This document shows, piece by piece, positions 1 to 5,878 of a stretch of 9,295 nucleotides of DNA. The translations under genes and the position numbers were made by a program. Position 1 is the stretch's first letter. Each line of letters starts with the position of its first letter. Source of the DNA: Alphaproteobacteria bacterium (GTDB lineage Bacteria; Pseudomonadota; Alphaproteobacteria; ATCC43930; CGMCC-115725); NCBI GenBank assembly GCA_005888515.1, contig VAZR01000264.1, positions 1-9,295 on the forward strand. Reading direction: 5' to 3'. A model generated the notes under the pieces. That model saw only the letters and a list, made by a program, of their open reading frames with translations, was not told the DNA's origin and ran no database searches.

Positions 1-1
1 C

Positions 2-685
2 ATCAAGTCGCGGCTCTACAGCCTGGCCGAGGCTGATATGAGCCCGGCGCCGAACGCCGGCGCGCTGATGGCGAAGAACCCGAATGCGCGGGTGTTGATG
101 GGCGACGATCCGCGGCTGCCGGCGATGCCGGAAAAGCCGACGCTGATCGACTTCTTCAGATACCGCTTCGGGCCGGCAACGCATGTCCTGCAAAGCGCCA
201 GGCACGCGGTCAATGCCGGGCTGCCGGAAAAGATGGTGCTCGCCTGTCTGCTGCACGATATCTCGACGATGGGCTTTATCCGCGGCGACCACGGCTATTG
301 GGGAGCGCAGCTGGTCGAGCCCTATGTCGATGAGGAGGTCACCTGGGCGATCCGCGCGCATCAGGTGTTGCGCTTCTATCCCGACGAGTCGGTCGGCTAC
401 GAATACCCGCAATCATACGTCAAGACGTTCGGCGCCGATTACCGCCCCGATGATTATGTCGAGGAGGACTACAAGCGGATGCGGGGCCACAAATGGTACA
501 TGTCGGGCCGCATGATTACGGTGCACGACATCTATTCATTCGATCCGAATGTGCATGTCGAGCTGGAGGAGTTTACCGACGTCATTGGCCGCAACTTCCG
601 CCAGCCGAAGGAAGGGCTCGGTTTCGACAACAGCCCGGTTGCGCATATGTGGCGGGCGATGATCCGGCCCGCCAAATACCTGTAG
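2..685 (+). CDS. HD-domain metal-dependent protein, probable PhnZ/MIOX-like fold (5' end may lie outside the window)
   Basis: HD-superfamily protein with an all-helical metal-binding core. Counting from the Met at 38, the putative ligands appear in order: H49 (in THVLQSA), H73-D74 (LLHD), H85 (DHGYWGA), H108 (AHQV) and D164 (TVHD). Four His plus two Asp is the ligand set of HD proteins with two metals, including the mixed-valent diiron oxygenases PhnZ and MIOX. Ordinary HD phosphohydrolases share much of this set, so the reaction is not settled. The frame is open to the left edge (12 codons before the first ATG). A modest GAGG lies 5 bases before ATG 38, so the start may be 38 or upstream of the window; the residues before 38 read like normal coding sequence, so I favour the longer form. 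No signal peptide or membrane segment is seen, so it is probably cytoplasmic. It converges on the small secreted-protein gene at 768. The HD assignment is firm and the oxygenase reading is inference. Confidence 0.85.
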   Translation: MKSRLYSLAEADMSPAPNAGALMAKNPNARVLMGDDPRLPAMPEKPTLIDFFRYRFGPATHVLQSARHAVNAGLPEKMVLACLLHDISTMGFIRGDHGYWGAQLVEPYVDEEVTWAIRAHQVLRFYPDESVGYEYPQSYVKTFGADYRPDDYVEEDYKRMRGHKWYMSGRMITVHDIYSFDPNVHVELEEFTDVIGRNFRQPKEGLGFDNSPVAHMWRAMIRPAKYL

Positions 686-713
686 GCGCGAAATACCTCT
701 AGGCTCAAGCGCA

Positions 714-737
714 ACGGGCGGCGCTGGCGCCGCCCGT
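714..737. terminator. Bidirectional GC hairpin terminator between convergent genes
   Basis: A perfect 11-bp inverted repeat (714-724 with 727-737) with TG at its centre lies 28 bases after the HD-protein stop and 30 bases after the stop of the convergent small gene. In practice the loop opens to four bases or more. No T-run follows on either strand, so it would act as a non-canonical terminator or RNA 3'-end stabiliser. Its position and symmetry suit both genes. Confidence 0.7.
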
Positions 738-767
738 CTGGCCTAAATCGAGTCCGGACCTGCCGGA

Positions 768-1076
768 TCAGCACGCGTAGTAATAGCGTCGATAGGGATC
801 CCAGCAGCTCCGCGGCGGATAATAGCTGCCCGGATAATACCCCGGGGCCGGCGCCGGCGCCGGATATGCATATCCCGGAGCGTAATACGGATTATACGGG
901 GCCGCTGCCCCGGCGCCGAGCGCGGTGCCGACTGCGAAGGAGCCGAGACCAATGGCGGCGGCCTCACCGCCGCTGATCGCCTTTGCCGGCTGAGGCGTCA
1001 GAAACAACACCGCAGCGACAGCCCCGGCGGCGACAACGCCCCGCCCGATCCACTTTACATTCTTGCCGATGACCAT
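768..1076 (-). CDS. Small secreted glycine-zipper, proline/tyrosine-rich protein
   Basis: A 102-residue exported protein of unknown function. Residues 1-33 form a signal peptide: basic start (K5, K9, R12), hydrophobic core about 13-27, and predicted cleavage after AKA at 33. Next comes a glycine-zipper stretch (40-61, IGLGSFAVGTALG), then a tail of Pro, Tyr, Ala and Gly (62-102) with Cys at 91 and at the last residue. The zipper segment matches that of the neighbour at 1298-1636 at 16 of 22 positions without gaps, so the two are paralogues. A GGAGG (1083-1087) lies 6 bases before ATG 1076 and fixes the start. The gene has its own 5' region with an inverted repeat and is separated from its paralogue by a hairpin, so the two are probably separate transcripts. 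Short proteins of this look are common in rhizobial genomes (from memory). An outer-membrane or cell-surface role is only a guess. Confidence 0.8.
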   Translation of the reverse strand: MVIGKNVKWIGRGVVAAGAVAAVLFLTPQPAKAISGGEAAAIGLGSFAVGTALGAGAAAPYNPYYAPGYAYPAPAPAPGYYPGSYYPPRSCWDPYRRYYYAC

Positions 1077-1106
1077 GCCCTTCCTCCGTTACTAACCCAA
1101 CCCACT

Positions 1107-1140
1107 AACCAATTCCGATCCTTACAGCATGGGATTGGTT
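1107..1140. promoter_or_regulatory. Inverted repeat in the leader of the 768-1076 gene
   Basis: The arms are 1107-1116 (AACCAATTCC) and 1131-1140 (GGGATTGGTT), pairing at 9 of 10 positions across 14 bases. The structure sits 19 bases upstream of the GGAGG of the small secreted-protein gene, in a locally AT-richer stretch (1088-1150). It could be an operator or a leader hairpin that influences initiation. I see no convincing -35/-10 pair, so the promoter is unplaced. The rest of the 1077-1243 gap shows nothing else. Confidence 0.35.
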
Positions 1141-1243
1141 TAGAAAAGGCAAACGCCGCCCACGTCGCATTATTGCCACAGCCGGTCGGCGAATACGGTC
1201 AGGTCCCGCCCTGCGCCACCGAATCTGCGCACACAGCAAGCGA

Positions 1244-1265
1244 GCGGGCGGCTTTCACCGCCCGC
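1244..1265 (-). terminator. GC hairpin downstream of the second small secreted-protein gene
   Basis: A perfect 8-bp inverted repeat (1244-1251 GCGGGCGG with 1258-1265 CCGCCCGC) and a 6-base loop, starting 32 bases after the stop of the - strand gene at 1298-1636. There is no T-tract on the - strand side. The likely role is termination, or protection of the 3' end, separating this gene from its paralogue downstream. Confidence 0.6.
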
Positions 1266-1297
1266 CCGCAATCGCCTAAGTTTCGTTATCGGGTGAC

Positions 1298-1636
1298 TTA
1301 ATAGCCCCAGCCGTACCCGTAATAGGGCGCGTAGGACGTTCCGTAGTACGGCCGCGAATAGGGAGCGTAGCCATAGGAATAGGCCGGGTAACTATACCCG
1401 TAAGACGGATAGCCATAGCCGTAACCGCCGTAATACGGGTAGGCCGCCGCCGACCCCAGCGCCGTGCCGAGAGCAAACGAGCCCAGCCCGATGCCTACCG
1501 CCGCGCCGGTGCTGATACCGCCATGATGATGCCAATCCGCCTGGGCAGGGGGCGCCGCGAACACGGCCGCAAGCGCCACCGCGCTCGCGAGAGCCAAACC
1601 GCGCCCGGCCTGTTTGGCGATGGTGGTATAGGCCAT
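1298..1636 (-). CDS. Small secreted glycine-zipper, Gly/Tyr-repeat protein
   Basis: A 112-residue exported protein of unknown function. The signal peptide is residues 1-33 (basic K8 and R12, hydrophobic 13-28, cleavage after AQA at 33). The mature protein opens with a His cluster (H36-H38), continues with a glycine zipper (47-68, IGLGSFALGTALG) and ends in a low-complexity tail (69-112) of Tyr, Gly, Ser and Pro, mostly YGY, YPxYGY and PYY units, finishing in GYGWGY. It is paralogous to the 768-1076 protein over the zipper, with the same 33-residue signal length. Start choice: a GGAGG at 1645-1649 lies 8 bases before ATG 1636. The same frame continues upstream to 1732, but that extension is Arg-rich, would bury the signal peptide and contains the ribosome binding site, so I reject it. 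The His cluster could bind metal, which is inference. The tail suggests a disordered, self-associating surface protein. Confidence 0.85.
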   Translation of the reverse strand: MAYTTIAKQAGRGLALASAVALAAVFAAPPAQADWHHHGGISTGAAVGIGLGSFALGTALGSAAAYPYYGGYGYGYPSYGYSYPAYSYGYAPYSRPYYGTSYAPYYGYGWGY

Positions 1637-1720
1637 AATGCTATCCTCCATTAAGAAAAGCCGCGCCGCTTCTCGGCCGCAATTGGTTCGGCGCGCGCAT
1701 CTATGGAGGAAACGAAGGCG

Positions 1721-1742
1721 GCGGCGGCCCAATTCCCGCCGC
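1721..1742 (-). terminator. Possible GC hairpin after the MBL-fold hydrolase gene
   Basis: Arms 1721-1727 (GCGGCGG) and 1736-1742 (CCGCCGC) pair perfectly over 7 bp with an 8-base loop, 14 bases after the MBL stop. The left arm lies in a short GGC-type run, so other pairings are possible. No T-tract follows on the - strand. Weak candidate. Confidence 0.35.
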
Positions 1743-1756
1743 GCCTCAAGGGCGAA

Positions 1757-2638
1757 TTAGGCCTGGCCGGCTCCCGCGTCCTGTTTCTTTGCCAGAATGC
1801 GCGTATGGAGATTGTTAACGATCATCCCGGTCAACCGTTCGTCATGCATGAAAAGGCGCTGGCCAATGGGGTAGGGATCCTGCCGGGTCACCGGGACGGG
1901 TTCCTTCAGGATCTCCTCGGGGCCGATGCCGCGCTCGACATAGCGCTCGACGAACCCGACCCAGTTTTCGACTATCTGCGCCTGCTCCTTGAGATAGGCC
2001 TTACCGCAGGGCTCGCCGTGCCCGGGCACGATCGTCTCGGCATCCAGCGCGGCGATTTGGTCGAGCGCCGCCAGCCACTCCCACGGGTCGCATTCCTGCA
2101 ACCAGCTGCGGCATTTGTGGAAGACGTTGTCGCCGGTGAAGACGACCCCCTCCTCCGGCACGTAGACCGAGGTCTGTGGTGCGGTGTGGCCGGGATGGTG
2201 GAGGATGTTGAAGGTGTGATTGCCGACATTGAGGGTCAGCGTGTCGGTAAACGTCAGGGTCGGCGGGTTCGAGGCTGGGTAGTCCGGGTGGCCGACCAGC
2301 CAGACGCTGTCCGGGTCCATCTGCTTGTAACGCTCGCGCTTGTCGTCGAGGCTGCCGAACGCGTTCAGATACCGGTCGAAACACTCCTGCAATTTGACCT
2401 GGCCAACGACGGTGACCTTCGGGAAATAAGCGTTGCCCGAGATGTGGTCGCCATGCGGCTCGGTGTTGATCAGATAACGGATCGGCGCTTTTTCCTCGAG
2501 CTGCTCGCGCCAGCGCACCGCATCGATCGGCTGCTGCGGCGAGTCGATCATGACATAGCCGTCGCTGGTCTCGACAAAGCTCGGATTGCAGCCGGCGAAA
2601 TAGATTTCGGTGAAGCTGTTGGGTCCGATCCTGCGCAT
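1757..2638 (-). CDS. Metallo-beta-lactamase-fold hydrolase with a substituted metal ligand
   Basis: A 293-residue protein of the metallo-beta-lactamase fold, the normal size for a stand-alone MBL hydrolase. Landmarks: the first strand region with D32 (MIDSP); the main motif at 58-65, NTEPHGDH; H151 in HHPGHT (147-152); D170 in FTGDNVFH; and H207 in IVPGHGEP. The canonical motif is HxHxDH, and here the first His is Glu (E60), leaving H62, D64 and H65. All other ligand positions are present, so it probably still binds one or two metals. There is no signal peptide, so it is likely cytoplasmic, hydrolysing an ester, thioester or lactone; the substrate is unknown. ATG 2638 follows GGGGAGG with cctcc at 2644-2648, 5 bases away. 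It is the last gene of a same-strand series after the nitronate monooxygenase (105-base gap), plausibly co-transcribed. Confidence 0.9.
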   Translation of the reverse strand: MRRIGPNSFTEIYFAGCNPSFVETSDGYVMIDSPQQPIDAVRWREQLEEKAPIRYLINTEPHGDHISGNAYFPKVTVVGQVKLQECFDRYLNAFGSLDDKRERYKQMDPDSVWLVGHPDYPASNPPTLTFTDTLTLNVGNHTFNILHHPGHTAPQTSVYVPEEGVVFTGDNVFHKCRSWLQECDPWEWLAALDQIAALDAETIVPGHGEPCGKAYLKEQAQIVENWVGFVERYVERGIGPEEILKEPVPVTRQDPYPIGQRLFMHDERLTGMIVNNLHTRILAKKQDAGAGQA

Positions 2639-2670
2639 GCGAACCTCCCCGAAACGCTGGCGCTTTTTAT

Positions 2671-2699
2671 GTCATCGCGAGCGGAGCGATGCAATCTGG
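2671..2699. repeat. Repeat-like intergenic fragment with a small hairpin
   Basis: This stretch, GTCATCGCGAGCGGAGCGAT followed by GCAATCTGG, resembles a dispersed intergenic sequence I remember from Bradyrhizobium-type genomes (beginning roughly TCATTGCGAGC and containing GCAATC). It holds a 6-bp hairpin, 2673-2678 with 2686-2691 and a 7-base loop. Only one copy is in this window, so repeat status rests on memory. It lies between the nitronate monooxygenase stop and the MBL start. Confidence 0.4.
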
Positions 2700-2743
2700 C
2701 GTGACGACGGCGGCGAAGTCGGCCGGAGCGGATCGCCAACTCG

Positions 2744-3802
2744 TCAGGAGAATGCCCGCAATCTTCGCGCCGTCTCCTCGGCGAGTCGCTCCACCAGCTC
2801 GGCCGCATTGGTATCTCTTGCCAGGGCTGCCGATTGCCCGGCGGTCAGAGCAGTCCAGTCGCGGTGGCCGGTGTCGCTGAGCGGCCGGGTCAGGCTTTGC
2901 TGCGCCGGAACCGGGAGCGGCTGCAGACCGGATTCGATCAGGTCGTCGATCAGTTTGTTGCGGATGTAGCGGCAAGCCCTGCCGCTGATGACATCGGTAA
3001 CGACCGTGCACGCGTCGTTCGCCTCGGCCAACGCGGCACGATGGGCGTCGAGGACATCGGCTTCCTCGCAGCGCAGAAACGCGGTCCCGACCTGCACGGC
3101 GCTGGCCCCGAGCATGAACGCCGCTGCCGTGGTGCGGCCGTCGGCAACCCCGCCGGCGGCGATGACCGGAACGCTTACGGCATCGGCGATCTGCGGCAAG
3201 AGCGAGAACAGCCCGGGCTGCATCGACATATCCGTGCCGGTGAAGGTGGCGCGATGTCCTCCGGCTTCGGTCCCTTGCGCGATGATGGCGTCAACGCCGC
3301 TTTGTTCGAGACGCCGTGCTTCGGCGACCGTCGTCGCGCTCGAAATGACGAACATTCCCGCCGATTTGATCGCGCGAAGGACCTCCGGCTCCGGCAAGCC
3401 GAAATGAAAGCTGACGACCTCCGGTTTGGTTTCCAGCAGCAACGCCACGTGATCCGGGCCGACATCGCTGACCTCGCCTTTCGGCTCCGGTACCGCGCCC
3501 AGACCATGGGCGTCGTAGCGAAGCTGCAGATGCCGCCGCATCGCGTCGGTGATCTCCGGCGCGCAGCGAGGGTCCGGCCAAATCGGGTAATTGACGTTGA
3601 GGCTCCCGCCGCTTTGCTGGCGAAATCCGGCGATCCGGCGCGCGGCCTGTTCGGCGGTGCGACCCCACATGCCGAGACCGCCAAGCCCACCTACATTGGT
3701 CACGGCGGCGGCTAGCGCCGGCGTGCTCGCGCTGCCCATCGGCGCCTGCAGGATCGGATATTTGAGCTTTAGGCGTTCGGTGAGTGCGTTTGATGGCCAC
3801 AT
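2744..3802 (-). CDS. Nitronate monooxygenase (2-nitropropane dioxygenase family)
   Basis: A 352-residue FMN-dependent TIM-barrel flavoprotein. Family members oxidise alkyl nitronates to carbonyl compounds plus nitrite; some act instead as enoyl reductases or have unknown substrates. Visible motifs: YPILQAPMG (15-23, flavin-binding start of the barrel), the glycine-rich VGGLGGLGMW (37-46), SFHFGLPEP (131-139), AQGTEAGGHR (175-184) with the catalytic His H183, VPVIAAGGVADG (211-222) and GASAVQVGTAFL (232-243), the phosphate-binding end of the barrel. The C-terminus has the usual AGQSAALARD (321-330). Start: ATG 3802 follows GGGAGA (3811-3816) at 8 bases. The frame extends 15 codons further upstream, but those codons run into a palindromic repeat and are rejected. 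It lies 151 bases after the amidohydrolase gene on the same strand, with the palindrome between, so co-transcription is possible but may be attenuated. Confidence 0.92.
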   Translation of the reverse strand: MWPSNALTERLKLKYPILQAPMGSASTPALAAAVTNVGGLGGLGMWGRTAEQAARRIAGFRQQSGGSLNVNYPIWPDPRCAPEITDAMRRHLQLRYDAHGLGAVPEPKGEVSDVGPDHVALLLETKPEVVSFHFGLPEPEVLRAIKSAGMFVISSATTVAEARRLEQSGVDAIIAQGTEAGGHRATFTGTDMSMQPGLFSLLPQIADAVSVPVIAAGGVADGRTTAAAFMLGASAVQVGTAFLRCEEADVLDAHRAALAEANDACTVVTDVISGRACRYIRNKLIDDLIESGLQPLPVPAQQSLTRPLSDTGHRDWTALTAGQSAALARDTNAAELVERLAEETARRLRAFS

Positions 3803-3819
3803 GTATCCGTTCTCCCAGA

Positions 3820-3923
3820 GCCCCTTGCCCGGGCTTGGCCCGGGCATCCACGTCTTCAGTTCAACGGCTCTGTCTATGGAGACAACAAGACGTGGGTGGC
3901 CGGGTCAAGCCCGGCCACGGGGT
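3820..3923. repeat. 104-base imperfect palindromic intergenic element (REP/MITE-like)
   Basis: The left arm 3820-3856 and right arm 3887-3923 are 37 bases each and match as inverted repeats at 31 of 37 positions, with a 30-base centre. The innermost 9 bases of each arm are perfect (CCACGTCTT against AAGACGTGG). Each arm also contains its own small palindrome (CCCGGGC-TTG-GCCCGGG type on the left, GGCCGGG-CAA-CCCGGCC type on the right). It starts 17 bases upstream of the nitronate monooxygenase start, just before its ribosome binding site. The style matches dispersed palindromes of rhizobial genomes. It carries no coding capacity and could be a non-autonomous mobile remnant, a terminator for the amidohydrolase gene, or both. 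Confidence 0.7.
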
Positions 3924-3924
3924 C

Positions 3925-3960
3925 GCTGAGAGGCGCTAGCGGGCTGAGAGGCGCTAGCGG
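3925..3960. repeat. Perfect 18-bp tandem duplication spanning the amidohydrolase stop codon
   Basis: The 18-base unit GCTGAGAGGCGCTAGCGG occurs twice head to tail with no mismatch (3925-3942, 3943-3960). The right copy contains the amidohydrolase stop (TAG on the - strand, 3954-3956). Because 18 is a multiple of three, the left copy places a second in-frame TAG five codons later. It directly abuts the palindromic element at 3820-3923. Confidence 0.9.
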
Positions 3961-5651
3961 TTCGCCTGGTACCAGGTGTTGCGCAACACCCGGCCGGGCA
4001 GCGCGCCGGTGTGCTTCTTGTTCTCCAGCAAGACCTGCCCGTTGACGATCGTATGCGAGACGCCCTCGGCTGTCTCCTTGATGCGCCAGCCGCCGGCCGG
4101 GAAATCGTGCACGACCTCTTCCTTGCCGCATTTGACCGTGGCGGGGTCGAAGATCGCGATATCCGCCGCCATGCCCGGCCGCAGCAAGCCGCGGTCATAG
4201 AGACCGAAGGTCGAGGCCGAGTCGAAGGTCAGCCGGCGCACCGCCTGCTCGAGGCTCATGACCTGCTTCTCGCGCACCCATTCGCCGAGCAGCTTGGTGA
4301 TGTAGCCGTAGCCGCCGTGGAACTGGACGTGGGCGCCGCCGTCGCCGAGCCCGATCACCGCGTTCGGATGCGTCAGGATCTTCGAGAGCGCCTCGTCGTC
4401 GATGTTGTTCTCAGCCTGCAGGAAGCGGGTTTCGAGCTTCTCCTCGACGACCAGGTCGAGGAAGGCGTCGATCACACGCTTGCCCTGCTTCTCGGCGATC
4501 TCGCCGATCGATTTGAACTGCATCCATTTGTTTTTTTCGAGCGCCGGCTCGTTGACCCAGATGTAGTTCCACCAGGTCTTCGAGATGCCGACCGCGCTGT
4601 CCGGCTTGTTGACGACCGCCTCCTCGTGCAGCTTGGCGCGGATTTCGGGGTCGGCGTAGAGCCGCAATTTCTCTTCATCCAACATCAGAAGGATCGGGTG
4701 CCAGGTCGGCAGGCCTCGGAACACCTGGCTGTTCTTCATCGTGAAGTCTTGCGTGATCCGGTTCGGGCTGCACATCGGATAGGCGCGAATGCCCATCGCC
4801 GCGGTCTCTTCGATGCGCGCCATGTGGATCTTCCACTCGTCGGGGCGGCGCATCGTGTGCGACAGGCTGTTATAGACGACGGTGCGGCCGGTTGCCTCGG
4901 CGAGGCGCCGCATCATGCCGTCCTTCAACTCGACATACTGGCCGCCGCCGGCCTGGATCGTGCCGGTCGCCATGTCGCGCAGCACGTCGGCGAGCGCGAA
5001 GATCTCTTTTTCGTCGGCCCACAATGCCGGGATGTGCACGCCCTGCGGGTCGAAATGGCCCTTCTCGCGCGACACCGACAGGCCGAGCGCGCCGGCCTGC
5101 ATGCCCTCGCGGACGACGTCCTGCATCGCCTTGATCTGGGCGTCGGTGGCGCCGGGCTTCTGACAATCGTCGCCCATCACGTAATGACGCACCGCCGAGT
5201 GGCCGATCAGATTGCCGACATTGATGCCGAGGTGGTTGTCGAGCCGCTCCATGTATTCCGGGATCGATTCCCAGTCGAACTCGACCGTCTTCAGCACCTC
5301 CATCGGGATCGCTTCGACATAGGACAGGAACTCGGCGAGCCGCTCCTCGGTGCCCTTGCGCACCGGCGCCAGCGACAGCGAGCAATTGCCAAAGATCACG
5401 CTCGTCGCGCCATGCTCGGGCGAGAAGGTGCAGAGCGGGTCCCAGGTGACCTGGGCGTCGTAATAGCAATGATTATCAATAAAGCCGGGCGCAACCGCGC
5501 TGCCGTCGGCGTCGATCGTCTTGCTGGCCGGGCCGGACAGTTTCCCGATCTCGACGATCTTGCCGTCTTTGACCCCGACATCGCCGCGGAACGCCGGCAT
5601 GCCCGATCCGTCGACCACCAGCCCGTTCTTGATCAACAGGTCATACGCCAT
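3954..5651 (-). CDS. N-acyl-D-amino-acid deacylase (D-aminoacylase) family amidohydrolase
   Basis: A 565-residue amidohydrolase-superfamily enzyme of the D-aminoacylase branch, a group that cleaves N-acyl bonds of D-amino acids or related amides. The N-terminal beta domain starts at YDLLIKNGLVVDGSG (3-17). The barrel entry is APGFIDNHCYYDAQ (54-67): H61 is present, but the second His of the usual HxH is Tyr (Y63). C90 in FGNCSLSLAP (88-96) corresponds to the Cys that holds the catalytic zinc in characterised D-aminoacylases. Further landmarks are SLSHTMR (262-268), GLGDGGAH (434-441, catalytic-type Asp D437) and the C-terminal GLLRPGMAADIAIFDP (488-503) followed by the family ending HDFPAGGWRI. 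Start: ATG 5651 follows GAGGAG (5659-5664) at 7 bases; the 19 extra upstream codons are Arg-rich and rejected. It is probably cytoplasmic and first in the series leading to the nitronate monooxygenase and MBL genes. The exact substrate is unknown. Confidence 0.92.
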   Translation of the reverse strand: MAYDLLIKNGLVVDGSGMPAFRGDVGVKDGKIVEIGKLSGPASKTIDADGSAVAPGFIDNHCYYDAQVTWDPLCTFSPEHGATSVIFGNCSLSLAPVRKGTEERLAEFLSYVEAIPMEVLKTVEFDWESIPEYMERLDNHLGINVGNLIGHSAVRHYVMGDDCQKPGATDAQIKAMQDVVREGMQAGALGLSVSREKGHFDPQGVHIPALWADEKEIFALADVLRDMATGTIQAGGGQYVELKDGMMRRLAEATGRTVVYNSLSHTMRRPDEWKIHMARIEETAAMGIRAYPMCSPNRITQDFTMKNSQVFRGLPTWHPILLMLDEEKLRLYADPEIRAKLHEEAVVNKPDSAVGISKTWWNYIWVNEPALEKNKWMQFKSIGEIAEKQGKRVIDAFLDLVVEEKLETRFLQAENNIDDEALSKILTHPNAVIGLGDGGAHVQFHGGYGYITKLLGEWVREKQVMSLEQAVRRLTFDSASTFGLYDRGLLRPGMAADIAIFDPATVKCGKEEVVHDFPAGGWRIKETAEGVSHTIVNGQVLLENKKHTGALPGRVLRNTWYQANR

Positions 5652-5769
5652 CGGTTTTCTCCTCAAAGGCCGGGCCGCGGCGCGACCGGATCGGCACCAC
5701 CTTACCACGCAATTTCCCCGCCAAAGCCGCGCTTTCCCAACATGGATCGGGCCCGAGCCATGCGGAAAC

Positions 5770-5828
5770 AGCCCCTCTCCCCGCGCCGCGGAGAGGGTGG
5801 CCGGCGCAAAGCGGCGGTCGGGTGAAGG
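5770..5828. repeat. Hairpin-bearing repeat-like element in the divergent intergenic region
   Basis: An 8-bp perfect stem (5773-5780 CCCTCTCC with 5790-5797 GGAGAGGG) and a 9-base loop, followed by GGTCGGGTGAAGG, matches the look of a very widespread intergenic element of Hyphomicrobiales genomes (from memory; only one copy is present here). The 227-base gap between the two divergent starts (5651 and 5879) must also hold both promoters. I can place neither. Confidence 0.5.
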
Positions 5829-5878
5829 CCGGGGTCGCTGGAAAGGGCCTGTTCACAATTGTCGCGCACCTTCGGCGA

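Noticed and set aside
1637..1732. Upstream extension of the Gly/Tyr-rich secreted protein
   Set aside because: The extension is Arg-rich, hides the signal peptide and contains the GGAGG that serves ATG 1636.
1703..2704. A 333-codon open frame on the + strand over the MBL gene
   Set aside because: Antisense shadow of an MBL-fold gene with all its landmarks; the product is low in motif content and starts inside the leader of the neighbouring gene.
2834..3715. A 293-codon open frame on the + strand over the nitronate monooxygenase
   Set aside because: Antisense to a well-supported flavoprotein; the translation is Arg/Gly/Asp-rich without any domain pattern.
4011..5825. A 604-codon open frame on the + strand, antisense to the amidohydrolase
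   Set aside because: The opposite strand encodes a clear amidohydrolase with family motifs and a good ribosome binding site. The antisense product has no recognisable motif and is a codon-bias shadow of GC-rich DNA.
5822..5878. GTG start giving a 195-residue version of the + strand membrane-anchored protein
   Set aside because: It begins within a repeat-like hairpin element and would put 19 residues before a textbook signal helix; ATG 5879 is more likely, though not proven.
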